A stretch of 64,000 nucleotides of DNA from Batkoa obscura (lineage: Eukaryota > Entomophthoromycota > Entomophthoromycetes > Entomophthorales > Batkoaceae). Under the pieces are notes generated by a model. That model saw only the letters and a list, made by a program, of their open reading frames with translations, did no database searches and was not told the origin of the DNA. The translations under genes and the position numbers were made by a program. The stretch covers positions 496,001 through 560,000 of the forward strand of contig JASVEC010000008.1 in NCBI GenBank assembly GCA_030770535.1. The letters are read 5' to 3'. This document shows, in pieces, positions 53,593-63,678 of this stretch (within the stretch, counting starts at the first letter, position 1; each line of letters begins with the position of its first letter).

Positions 53593-54855
53593 ATATAAAT
53601 TACACGAATTTTGTGTTGATACTCAAAAAAACATATTTAATGAGACTATTAAAAAATTAAATAATAGAAGTTGTATAATAATTTTAGACTTTAAACAATA
53701 TGGAAATAGGAACAAGACCAGATCCAATAAATTTAGATCATTATAATAAACAAGCTATATCAGTATTAGGGTTTGGCGTTTTATATTTAAAAAATGATAA
53801 AACAATAGGCAAAGTTTATTTTGATTATTTATCTGAAATATTAAATCATGATTCAGCATATGCAGGAGATTGTTTAGTTGATTTAATATCTAAAGAGCCT
53901 TTATTTAAAAAGTTTACAAAAATTAATATATGAGCAGATACAGGATACCATTTTAAATCTCAAGAGTTTTTACACTATATATTTGAAGAAATTTATAAAA
54001 TAAATAGTAGTTTAAATATTGATCTTAATTTTTTTGCCGAGCATCATGGAAAAAGTATAGTTGACGGGCATTTTGGAAATCTTTCACAGTGGAAAAATAG
54101 TTTTGAAGCATTAGGTAAAATAGAAGATATTGATCAATTAATTTCAAAATTTGTGATTTTTATTTGTGAACATAATAGACTTAATAACTCAACTATCAAT
54201 AATGGGAAAACAAATAGAATTTTTAAAAAGTATGAAAGAAACAAAGATACAAAAAAAAATAATAAAAATACAAGGTATTAAAAAGTATTTACATTTTATT
54301 AAACGTGGTAATAAACTACAATGTTATCCAGTATCTGATAGATCAAAAAAAAGCGACATAACTCCAATTAAAGTTATAGAGTCTATAGAGGATAGAAAAA
54401 TTAAGAGATCAACCCTAGCTTATCTTACAAAAATAACTGAAAATTTAAAAGTTTCAATATTTAGTAAGCAAGTAAGTAGCTTATTAGATGATAGAAAGCA
54501 ATTATTAAATGTTGATATTACTTAAATTATTGATAGCTAAGTTAATAAATAGTCAAAGAGCAAGTAGTTGTAATAATAAGTAAAAACTATTATTACACTG
54601 CTTGTGTTACATAGGGATTGGTTAATTACAGTTTTGGGGCTAACCACTCCATCCCATGCAGCTATTTATTAACTTAGCGATATATTGATAATGTAATTAT
54701 AGCATTGAAATAATTTATTTATTTGATAGCAAATCTCTAGTGTTGGCTATAAAGCAGCTAATAATAAATATTTCTTAATAAAGTTTTATAAAAATATATA
54801 TTTATTTACATGTTACATATTACAACTTTAATTACTATCACTATATAGGCTATAT

Positions 54856-54954
54856 GGGGATGTATTTTTTTGTCTAAGGATTTTACTAGCAGTCTTTCCA
54901 CTTAAATAGCGCTTAAAAAATGGAAAAAGTAATGAAACCAAAAAAAACGCCCCC
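54856..54954 (+). mobile_element. ~98-bp GGGGATGT MITE inside copy 3
   Basis: GGGGATGTATTTTTTTG to AAAACGCCCCC, flanked by ATAT (54852-54855 and 54955-54958). The same place in copy 2 is empty. Confidence 0.87.
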
Positions 54955-55084
54955 ATATTGGTAAAAGCCTTGCTAATTCAGGAGTTATATTAAATTTGAT
55001 AGAAATTCCGCTAACTTACAATATAAATTATAATAAAATAATTTAAAAATTGGATAAAAAAATGAAACCAATTCGGACACCCCC

Positions 55085-55441
55085 TTATATCCTAGCTATT
55101 ATCATAACTTTAATATATTTTTAAAAAATTAAAATTAAAATTTATTTATAAATGAAAATTTCATAACCTTAAATTTAAAAATAAGTTTAAATATAAAAAA
55201 CATTAATAAATTATATTTTAATATATATTTTAAGCATTTTATACTAATATTAAAATTAATAGAAATTTGTTTATATTAAAATTAACATTTTAAAATATCA
55301 AATTAAAGCTAGATGCTTTAAATTATTTTTGATAAAACTAAAGAATTTAACTTTTATTAAAAGATTGTATATTTAAAACTACTTAAATAAACATTTCCAA
55401 GTATGACAATAGTTTAAATACAACTATTAGATCAAGTAAAA
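55085..55441. other. Spacer, nothing recognised
   Basis: AT-rich gap between copy 3 and the tRNA-Gln-like sequence. Confidence 0.45.
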
Positions 55442-55509
55442 AGGACCTATTGAGAATCGAACTCGGATTACAAGGATCAAAACCTTGGGTGCTATTACAC
55501 CATGGATCC
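55442..55509 (-). tRNA. tRNA-Gln (UUG)-like, possibly decayed
   Basis: Minus strand GGATCCATGGTGTAATAGCA begins like eukaryotic tRNA-Gln. The anticodon stem CAAGG/CCTTG with loop TTTTGAT gives anticodon TTG. The D-loop is about four nucleotides shorter than usual. The acceptor stem has a C-A mismatch (sixth pair) and the T-stem CCGAG/CTCAA has two C-A mismatches. It may be a pseudogene or a tRNA that tolerates an unstable T-arm. Confidence 0.6.
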
Positions 55510-55538
55510 GTTTGCGAAAGAAATCTAATTTAAAATAT

Positions 55539-55635
55539 AGGAGTGTTTTTTGGTTTCATCACTTTTTCCATTTTTTAAACGCTATTTGATTGGAAAAGCT
55601 ATTAGTAAAATTCTTAAACACAAAAATACATCACC
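55539..55635 (-). mobile_element. ~98-bp GGGGATGT MITE (worn)
   Basis: AGGAGTGTTTTTTGGTTTC to AATACATCACC, flanked by ATAT (55535-55538 and 55636-55639). It lies 30 bp from the 5' end of the tRNA-Gln-like gene. Confidence 0.82.
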
Positions 55636-56191
55636 ATATACAGCGTCTGTTTATTACTGTTCTAAAATTAATTAAAACTTTGCTAATAATAAACTGTATG
55701 TTTTATACAACTTTTCAATATTACATATTCAATTTCGAATCTGAAAATGTGTATAGAAATATCAAACCATTTTGTAAATAAATATTTTTTGAAAAAAGAT
55801 AATAATAATACAAAACTTTAATATTATCTTTTTTATTTATTTTAAAACCTTTTTTCTTAAAGTTTATAATAAGTTGTTTAAAAATTTTGATTTTTTAAAT
55901 TTCTTTTCTAAACCTTTTCGATTTAAGATCCTTGAAAGAGTCAAGTATTCTCAAGCTTTATAAAATCAAAATGATTATGAAATTGAAGGGTGGGGGATAA
56001 AGCTTAATTAAAGATAATTACCAAGTTTTAATTTTATTTTTTTACAAAAGCAATATATATTTAATACTTTAAATAGCACATAAAATTATTATTATTATCA
56101 ATAGTTAACTTCAAACGTAAATTTAACAATTTTGCACCATAAATAATTCGTTCTATTTATATAAACTGAAAACTTTTACAATACCTAATAC
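55636..56191. other. Spacer, nothing recognised
   Basis: AT-rich. A 63-codon frame begins in the MITE and is not credible as a gene. Confidence 0.4.
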
Positions 56192-56283
56192 GGGGATGTC
56201 TCTTAGGAAATTTGTCAATATTTTTTCAACTTATTAGCGTTTAAACAGTGTAAAAAATGATTAAACCAAAAGAGACTTCCTCC
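56192..56283 (+). mobile_element. Divergent short element with GGGGATGTCTCTT ends
   Basis: GGGGATGTCTCTTAGG at the left and CCAAAAGAGACTTCCTCC at the right are inverted termini. The middle has TTTCAACTTATTAGCGTTTAAAC and AATGATTAAACC, a diverged form of the MITE centre. Probably a third subfamily. Confidence 0.65.
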
Positions 56284-56461
56284 ATATAGTTTTACACATA
56301 CTGATATATAATTTAGTGACCATGTTTAGGTATAAAATTCGAGAAAATATTACATGTAATAGTTTCTACTTAGATACCTTTCGATCTATGAAAATCCAAA
56401 ATACTGTATTTTGGAAGAGAAATAAAATAACTCTACAAATACGGTGTGTTTTCAAAGATAT

Positions 56462-56560
56462 GGGGATGTATTTTTTTGTTTAAGAATTTTACTAATAGCT
56501 TTTCCAACCGAATAACGCTTAAAAAATGGAAAAAGTGATGAAACTATAAAAAACATTCCC
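56462..56560 (+). mobile_element. ~98-bp GGGGATGT MITE
   Basis: GGGGATGTATTTTTTTG to AAAACATTCCC, flanked by ATAT (56458-56461) and TTAT (56561-56564). Confidence 0.82.
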
Positions 56561-57836
56561 TTATGTTATTATTATTAAACAATTGCAATCATTTTGTAAC
56601 TCCTTTTAACTCATTTTGGAAGATGCAGTTTGTTTAAATTAAATCTCAAGAACAAGAATAGTTTAACTTTTTACTGTAGTATTTATTTATAGTTTAGAAG
56701 AACAATTAGATAGGAGTTATTACGATACCCATCATCTACTTTATTGTTCAATATAAAAATTCGACTCAGTGAAGTTTATCAACCCCATTTTTATCTTGTG
56801 ATCGATATCAAGCTTGATTTACTATTTTAAGCCTTTTTTAAACCCATGAATTTAAGATACAAATCGCTTTGAGTTATAGAATAGAATAACAATGTTGTTA
56901 TTCGAATAGAGGTGAAGTTGGAAACTTATTAGAGCAACAGAGATAAAGAAGGTATATAGTTAAAATATTATGTAAGCTATAACAATATCGATAGTACTTG
57001 TCACTATGTATCATATTGAGTTATTATAATCATATTCTAGATTTTTATTACATGTACTCCTTAAACTAAGTGGTACTTTTAAATTTATGTTTGATAGTAG
57101 CTTACTTAGTATTCGACGTAAGCAATTATATAATGTATATAATTAGTAATAGTCTTAAGACTATAAAAAGCTAAAATAGCAAAATAATATTTTATAAAGT
57201 GTGATCTAATTCAAGAATAAACAAGGTAAAGTTAGCCATATAAATAATTAGGAATGAACCCTTATTGAATACAAAAAAGTTTCTTTTTATTAAATCATTT
57301 AATAGCTTTCAATAATATAATATAATATTCATTGTTTTTAATACAAATATTATATTATTAAATGTTAGAAATAAATAACAACTATTTCTGTTGATAAGAA
57401 TTTAAGTTGCATAAAATTGTAAACGGTGGAATTATAAGTTTAACGGAGTAAATGCTTTAAAAATTATTTTTAGCATTTAATTAAAACCAAAAAAAATCCA
57501 TAAAATGATTAAAGCGTATAAATTATAATTTAAAAGATTAAGAATAGATTAAATAATCATATTTATCCTTAGTATTGGATTGAAACATAATTTGCTCTCC
57601 TTTTTGGGATTATTAGAAATAGCTAACAATAAATCTTTAATATCCAATAGATAATCAAGTAGCTGGTAAAGCAATTCTCATAATTGGTTGATATCTTATT
57701 TTTATAAAACGTCACAGAAGATATTAATAGGAATCTGATAAAAAAAGGTAATTATGTCAATAAAAGGAGGTTAACTGGGAGAGGGATCGATTTGAATCAT
57801 AGTTCACCCTTTAAAGAATATCCTTAAAACAAAACA
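56561..57836. other. Spacer, one AT hairpin
   Basis: No gene. A short AT-only inverted repeat (aataatataatatt / aatattatattatt) lies at about 57311-57359. The 3' part is the upstream region of the zinc-cluster gene. Confidence 0.4.
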
Positions 57837-57844
57837 TATAAATA
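57837..57844 (+). promoter_or_regulatory. TATA box of zinc-cluster gene 1
   Basis: TATAAATA 57 nt before the ATG at 57894. Confidence 0.55.
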
Positions 57845-57893
57845 CACTTCAATAACATTAAATACATTTACTTATTTTTATACAATAAGACAA

Positions 57894-58691
57894 ATGGAAG
57901 TTAAAGTTAACAAGACGTTTACTAAAATTAAAAAAGAAATAAAAACCCCAACCCTGGTACTGCAAGAGCTAAAGCCACCCATAACTAGAACTAAAAGATG
58001 TGCTAAAAGAGCTTGTGATTATTGCCAAAGGAGGAAGATACGTTGTGATAATGAATCTTATCAAGGTAAATGTTCAGCTTGTACTAAAAAAAATTATGAA
58101 TGTACCTTTAATAATAAAATGAAACGAAATCAAATCAAATGTACTTCCGATTCTAATACCACCAGTAATTCTCCTACGCCAAGCGTTGAAAATGAAATTA
58201 AACAATTAGCGCCTCTTTCAACATGTCCTCAGTTCCCGACCAGTTTAAAACAATGCCGGGAAGTAAATTATTATAAATTAAATATGAACTGCAACGAAGA
58301 TGGCTTATTCAAACAAGCGGGACATTGTGGTTTTTATTTAAACTGGCAAAAGAATTTGCTAGTAAATATGTATTATTTTATACCATCCGAGTACTATAAC
58401 CATAAGAATATCCTTTTAAATATTGGTTCGCTAGATGAGCTACAAGCTAATTGGTATTTTGATTGTTTAAACGCAACTTTAGGTTTCTTTATTGTTATTC
58501 ATTTTGGTACTGATAATAGTGAGAGTCAAAGCAATCTGGAAAGTAGCATCAATCACTATTGTGACGCAACTATGATGATTCCAAGAATTGATCCAACTTG
58601 GCCAAATGAATTAGTTGATTTAGGTTATACCTTACTTAATCAATGTTATAATTGGTCAAATATGCTCTTAAGCTTACAATCACTTAATTGA
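57894..58691 (+). CDS. Zn2Cys6 zinc-cluster transcription factor 1
   Basis: 265 residues, single exon. The binuclear zinc cluster has Cys at 41, 44, 51, 60, 63 and 70 (CX2CX6CX8CX2CX6C), with the basic RRKIRC typical of the Gal4-type DNA-recognition helix. It is preceded by a basic tail and followed by a Ser/Thr/Asn-rich linker. The C-terminal ~150 residues (from QFPTSLKQCREVNYYKLN) show no full middle-homology domain. At 265 residues it is short compared with usual 500-1000-residue family members, so it may lack the regulatory half or belong to a compact subgroup. Nuclear DNA-binding regulator by family. Targets unknown. Confidence 0.85.
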   Translation: MEVKVNKTFTKIKKEIKTPTLVLQELKPPITRTKRCAKRACDYCQRRKIRCDNESYQGKCSACTKKNYECTFNNKMKRNQIKCTSDSNTTSNSPTPSVENEIKQLAPLSTCPQFPTSLKQCREVNYYKLNMNCNEDGLFKQAGHCGFYLNWQKNLLVNMYYFIPSEYYNHKNILLNIGSLDELQANWYFDCLNATLGFFIVIHFGTDNSESQSNLESSINHYCDATMMIPRIDPTWPNELVDLGYTLLNQCYNWSNMLLSLQSLN

Positions 58692-60506
58692 CTATTACTT
58701 TATATTGCTTTTTTAATAAATTATTTATTTGTATTTAATTGAAATGTTTAATAAAAATACATTTACATTCTATATACATGTTAAAGTACTATATAGAAAG
58801 ACAGGAATGTTTTTATACAAATATTGATAAAAACTTGAATAAAAAAAAAACTAAAAGTTGCTACTTTCAAATGATTTTCCAAATTACTAGCTATAAAGCT
58901 ATTGGCTAAAACTAAACGCGTATTTTTAGTATCTACATTCTTCTTTGAGAGGAGTAGTTTATCTAATAACTGGTGGAAAGGTTTTATAGATGAATTAGAA
59001 AAACTACAAAGAAGAGGTATATAAAAGGACTTTAAGACATATATAAAAGACGGTATTATTAATTAAGTGTTTACCTTTTCAAATAATTTAGGCTCTAAGG
59101 GTAAACGCGAATTTTTGAGGTTTAAATGAGAGCAAATAGGGTTCCAGTTTCAGTAAATTGAAAGTTGAGTTTAAAACTAAAATGAATAAAATTCAGTAAT
59201 TTTATTTTCCGATAAACAACTCAGTGATCTCGTAAATATAACTACTATAGCCTTGTTTGTTGATATTTGGATTTTGTGACTAACTTTTTTAGTTTGATGC
59301 GGAATAAAAGTTACTTTTACGTGAAGTAGTTATGCAAATCTCTATTAACCTAATCAAGTTAAAGTAGCTTTTATTTCGAATTAAATTAATAAAAGCACCA
59401 AAACGCAAATATTAGCAAGCAAGGTTATATTATTAGTATTTCAAATATTAAATTTAATTTAAGTTTAATTTGAGTCTATTAGACAATTATCGAGGCATTC
59501 TTTGAAATTATTAAGAATATGAAAGAAGCAACCGGAGTTATAATGCTTTTTAGTGAATTTACTTATTATGATGATATTTGTTATAAGATATAACTATGAT
59601 TTAAACATCTGGTTTAAATGAATTATTACCATGATTTATAGAATAGAAAGAATCAATAGAAAAACTAGTTGTAGCAGCGAATTTCAATATATATTCTTCT
59701 ACGTTGCTAAATATCAAGTGATTAAAATCATAAATGTTATCTTACATTACCATTTATAGTGGTGTACCCCTTTAGCGCTAAGTAATATATTATAATCTAT
59801 GATGGTTCAAATAAGTATTAATGTTATCATATTATATTGCTACAAGAATTATATCTGTTGTTTAAATTAAATATACAAAGTATGGTAATACTTTAGTCTA
59901 GATTATTAGATAACTTGATATATTAATAATATAGAATAAGGTTAACTTTCAATGGTTGTAAAAGATTTAAAAGATTTAGCCAACTTTATTAGTTTATAGT
60001 GATGATTTAATATTATTCATAAACTAAAATTAGCACCCGGAGATATTAAATAGTCTTATATTTAATTATGGTCATCCTCTAATTACTAGCATTTAATAGT
60101 AACATTTAATATGCTTTTCATGATAAATTGCAGTTAAGTAGCCAACTTTTTATATTTAAAGATAGAATCGAAGAGTTTAACTTCTATATAGAAGCATTTT
60201 GATCGGGTCAATTCTGTAGCAAGTTATTTATAGAATTAAAGTTTTAATCTTGATTTGGTTGTAGTAGCCCCCTATCCTTACGCTTTAATCTCAATAAATT
60301 TTATAAGTTAACAAATAATTTTGACTTCAAAGGTTGGTTCTAATCCAATAAAAATTAGTGAATTCCTACTACCCTACGACTTAATGATTGGCTATGAATA
60401 ATCCTATAACTATTGCTAAATTAGGTAAAACATAACACTTTGTTCATAAAATTATATAAATTGAACTTAGGAAATGGGAGTTTTAATTTTTGTTAATTGA
60501 TTAATA
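58692..60506. other. 1.8-kb spacer between two zinc-cluster genes
   Basis: No frame or repeat that I can support. Likely contains 3' UTR and promoter sequence. Confidence 0.4.
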
Positions 60507-61818
60507 ATGTTGTCTAATGGACCAAGTTTACTAAAGCCCGAAGATGCTAATGCTAACAATGGTAGATCATGCGATCAATGTCGTCAAAGAAAAATTCGTT
60601 GTAATTTTGGTAAGCCCCAATGTTCTACTTGTGATAGAAGGAATAAAGTATGCACTTATAATGATCCAGTGAGGGCCGAAGCCTAAAGCAACGAATGCAG
60701 AGTTAGACTCTAGAGAAAATGATATATCACCAGAATTTATGAACAGTAAATCTATACCTATACCTATAAAAGTATCATTAGCAGAAAATCAAGGCAATCA
60801 AGACGATATCATGTTTAATATAAATGGTGAAAATTTTTCACCAAGTAATGTATCCATGTTTGATTATGGGATGGGATTCAGCAACTCTTCAAACTCTAGT
60901 TTAAATTTAAGGTTTCAGGATATGAATTTAAGTACCCCAAGTTCCTTTGTACATACTTTAAGTCACGATAACTCACCTACTTTTATGCCTTCAGATTCGT
61001 TATTTTATAACCCAGACCCCTTTGATTTAAATCAAATTATATCCCCTGAAAACAATGTGATGTATAATTGGGTAGAATCGAATCAAGACACAATCAGAAC
61101 TCATTTTCATCAAAGTGAATATGTCTCTCAAGTTCAACCTTTAAGTCAAGAAATATATCAACCTATAAATGCCCCAGTCCAAGACTTAAGTAGTAGTTAT
61201 AAAAGTGGGATACATGATTTATTTTATTTTAATAATAATGATAATGAGGTAACGAATCAGGGGTTATTTAATGGAACCATGTCTAGCAATGATGGAGGAG
61301 TAAGTCAAGACTTATTTAATATGTCCTTAAGCAATGATATGTCAATAAATCAAGGCTTATCACAAAATTTAACAAACAATGCTAGTATTGATTCGAACCA
61401 AGGTTTAGCAATTAAAAGCGATAGTGAATATTCTAATATGAATGGCCAAAATGAAGCTTTATTTCAAATGGATTTAAATGAAGGTTTAGAACCTATCCCA
61501 ATCTCCCATTTGACAGAAAAAGAAACTTATCTTATTTCATTATATTATTCCAACGTTCATCCAGCTCTACCTATAATACCCTTTGAATCATTGTTAAGTC
61601 AACTGGAAAATATAGAGAATGATAATAGTTTAAAGTTTATGGTGTATTGTATGTGTGCAGTAGCAGCGTCTACATCTAAGGATGGGTTTATACATGATCA
61701 TTTTACAACTTTCTATACGCTTTCACTCGAGTTTGCACCAACAGTTTCAGATCGAAGTTTGTCAAACTTTAAAATTGGAGCGGACTTGTTACGATTTTAT
61801 TTTCAAGTGGAAGTTTAA
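60507..61818 (+). CDS. Zn2Cys6 zinc-cluster transcription factor 2 (frame break or tiny intron after the cluster)
   Basis: The 5' part from the ATG at 60507 codes MLSNGPSLLKPEDAN then the cluster CDQCRQRKIRCNFGKPQCSTCDR with six Cys in CX2CX6CX5CX2CX6C spacing, then VCTYNDP. The frame then meets a TAA at 60684. The next frame is open from 60673 (GPKPKATNAELDSREND, a typical linker after a cluster) to the stop at 61816-61818. Either a 34-nt intron (60669-60702, GTGAGG...GCAGAG) or a 1-nt frameshift joins them. The middle is Ser/Asn/Gln-rich, a likely activation region with repeated NQGL and QDLF motifs. The end (KETYLISLYYSNVHPALPII ...) is the start of the fungal-specific middle-homology domain, which is cut short, so the C-terminal half is missing or lies in unrecognised exons. 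Confidence 0.75.
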
Positions 61819-63343
61819 AGCGGGTTGCTTTTTTTAGAATTGAGATATTGGATATATATACATACTTTAAGGTGTGAGTAAATTAATTTTTTTTGATAAT
61901 AATAATGCTTTTAATGTCTTTGAACATTTAATTAAATTTTGGAATTTTTGTATTTAGAGTGTTGTTTTTTATTATAGTGTTTTTGATTGGGAATATCATA
62001 AGAAAAATGAAATTATTTTTATTAGTAAAATATTAATCGAAGTAGGTTATGGTTTATTATTAGCTTTAATGATAAAGTTTAAGATTTTAAAAATTGGATA
62101 ATTTCAAAATTTAAAAGAAAATCATAATGTACATGATTAAAAGTGAGGGGATTTGAAAGTTCCTTTAAACTATAATAATTGCTTTTGTTTTTAACGCCCA
62201 TCCCTTCAACTTTAAAATTTTTACTTTAATGTAATGTTTAGTTACTTGATTCTAGAATTTTAACATTCATTATAATTGAATGTTAAAAATAAATTTTAAA
62301 TAGTATGGTTTATATTAAAATAAAAATTGTTTTATATTGTATGAGTGGGAATCTATTTATAATATTTGATTAACTTATTTTTATTTCACACTTTGAATAA
62401 CTGTTCATTAAAACAGCTTAATAAACATTATGCTAAATGTTTATTAAAAAGGAGTTTAAAGGAGCTATTTTTAATTTATTTTTTATAGTTTCCAGTTTAC
62501 TATGTTTTGTAAACTTTGAAATGTCAAACTATTTATAAATAATACAAACCTTAAAGTAAAATTAACATGTATCGGAAAAAGACACACCCTTATCAAAGTA
62601 TGTAACGGTTGCCACAAGAGCTGAGGAAATTGCTATAATCGAATTGAGTAATCATCTAACAAAAGCAATTGATATATTATTTAAAATAATTACTAAATGA
62701 CATTATAAAAATAGATAATATAAAATAACTCATAAGTCTAACGAGGATGGTTATCTTTCTAATAAATAAGAGATATTAATACTTATCACTTGATACTTTT
62801 TCGTAAAGCCTTACCTCTTAATTACCTTAATATAGCGCTCACAGGAAAAGAGTCAAATCTCTATACATGAATCGCAGTAATGAATAGAACTAATTGAGTG
62901 CGTGAATCAAAATATATTGCATACTGTCAAAAATTAATGTTCCTTTTGATCAAAAATAAGGATAAATTTGTACAAAAATTGCATAATACACCTTTTCTAC
63001 TTTCAAAAAAGTACTAACATCGTTTTGATCTAATAACTAAATAACTTGTAAAGCATCTAGTCCATCAATACATATGTATATTCTAAGGTATACTAAATAA
63101 AGCTTTGGTAAAAATTAAAGCTAGTATTAAAAATACAATAGTTTGCCTAATTTATAAATATAGTCAAAATAATAAAACATGATATATTTTTATACAGCCA
63201 GTTTAGCAATAATTAATGTTCTATTTTCTAAATTAGAATACAAAGCTATTGTCTTTTAGCCACTATGTGGTTGACCAAAGACCTGTTTTTTCCTTGCAAC
63301 CAGTAACTTTGTTTTTCATTTCTAATTTTAATAAAATCCTTAT
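61819..63343. other. 1.5-kb spacer with a possible extra exon
   Basis: An open frame from about 61960 to 62102 (SVVFYYSVFDWEYHKKN ... ending FKILKIG) follows a good TTTAG acceptor and could be a further exon of zinc-cluster gene 2. The link is not demonstrated. Otherwise nothing is recognised. Confidence 0.3.
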
Positions 63344-63353
63344 TATATATAAG
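63344..63353 (+). promoter_or_regulatory. TATA box of the secreted protein gene
   Basis: TATATATAAG about 59 nt before the ATG at 63412. Confidence 0.5.
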
Positions 63354-63411
63354 AAAGTTTTATTATTTTTCTACAACTTTATCAATTTTAGAAATAACAA
63401 ATTTGCTAACA

Positions 63412-63678
63412 ATGTCATTTAAAACTAAGAAACTGTTGTTATTACTTCTTTTAATCTTTCCTATTTCATTTATTTTGCTTCCTTACTTCCATGATAAATA
63501 TTATTTACAAAAAAGAACAGCTTGTGTTACTGAAGGTAAGGGTTGTCAAGAGTTAAACATGTCGTATTGTACCATTAAGTGCTGTTGTAAGAACAGTTTC
63601 TTTCTAGAAGGACTTGTGTGCGGTGTCGAGCCTGATAAGTATGCTACTTGTAGGGATACATGTGCTGATAGTGGGTAA
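63412..63678 (+). CDS. Small secreted cysteine-rich protein
   Basis: 88 residues from the first ATG of the frame (MSFKTKKLLLLLLL). Basic n-region, Leu-rich hydrophobic core to about residue 24 and then a lumenal part form a signal peptide or signal anchor. The mature part has nine Cys in about 50 residues, including a CCC triplet (IKCCCKNSFF), pattern C-X6-C-X7-C-X3-CCC-X10-C-X9-C-X3-C. An odd Cys count leaves one unpaired unless dimeric. No family recognised. Candidate roles include an effector, a hydrophobin-like surface protein (the CC pattern does not fit), or a defence-type peptide. A TATA box supports expression as its own gene. Confidence 0.65.
   Translation: MSFKTKKLLLLLLLIFPISFILLPYFHDKYYLQKRTACVTEGKGCQELNMSYCTIKCCCKNSFFLEGLVCGVEPDKYATCRDTCADSG

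Larger units (their letters stand above)
52246..54525 (+). pseudogene. Transposase pseudogene of copy 3
   Basis: Second codon is TAA where copy 2 has CAA. Further stops occur where copy 2 has Gln (about 52674) and Trp (about 53932), and a MITE plus LTR interrupts it at 53024-53592. It keeps the part lost from the frame of copy 2: AEHHGKSIVDGHFGNLSQW and ALGKIEDIDQLISKF, then a C-terminal region to VDIT (stop at 54523-54525). Key residues visible: Asp in LDFKQ, the Asp after 'atatgagca' (INI-ADTGYHF) and Glu in AEHHGK. Comparing copies 2 and 3 is what reveals the family. Confidence 0.78.
51714..55084 (+). mobile_element. DNA transposon, copy 3
   Basis: GGGGGTGTCGGAATTGG to CCAATTCGGACACCCCC with a perfect 4-bp duplication TTAT (51710-51713 and 55085-55088). 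Shares with copy 2 the old LTR piece but has lost part of the left region. Further insertions: a MITE at 53024 carrying an LTR, and a MITE at 54856. Transposase broken. The different target duplications of copies 1, 2 and 3 show that they moved by separate transpositions, not as one segmental duplication. Confidence 0.88.

Noticed and set aside
5990-56560. MITE arrays as a CRISPR-like or regulatory RNA repeat
   Set aside because: Copies are dispersed, in both orientations, and flanked by 4-bp target duplications with demonstrable empty sites, so they are transposons.
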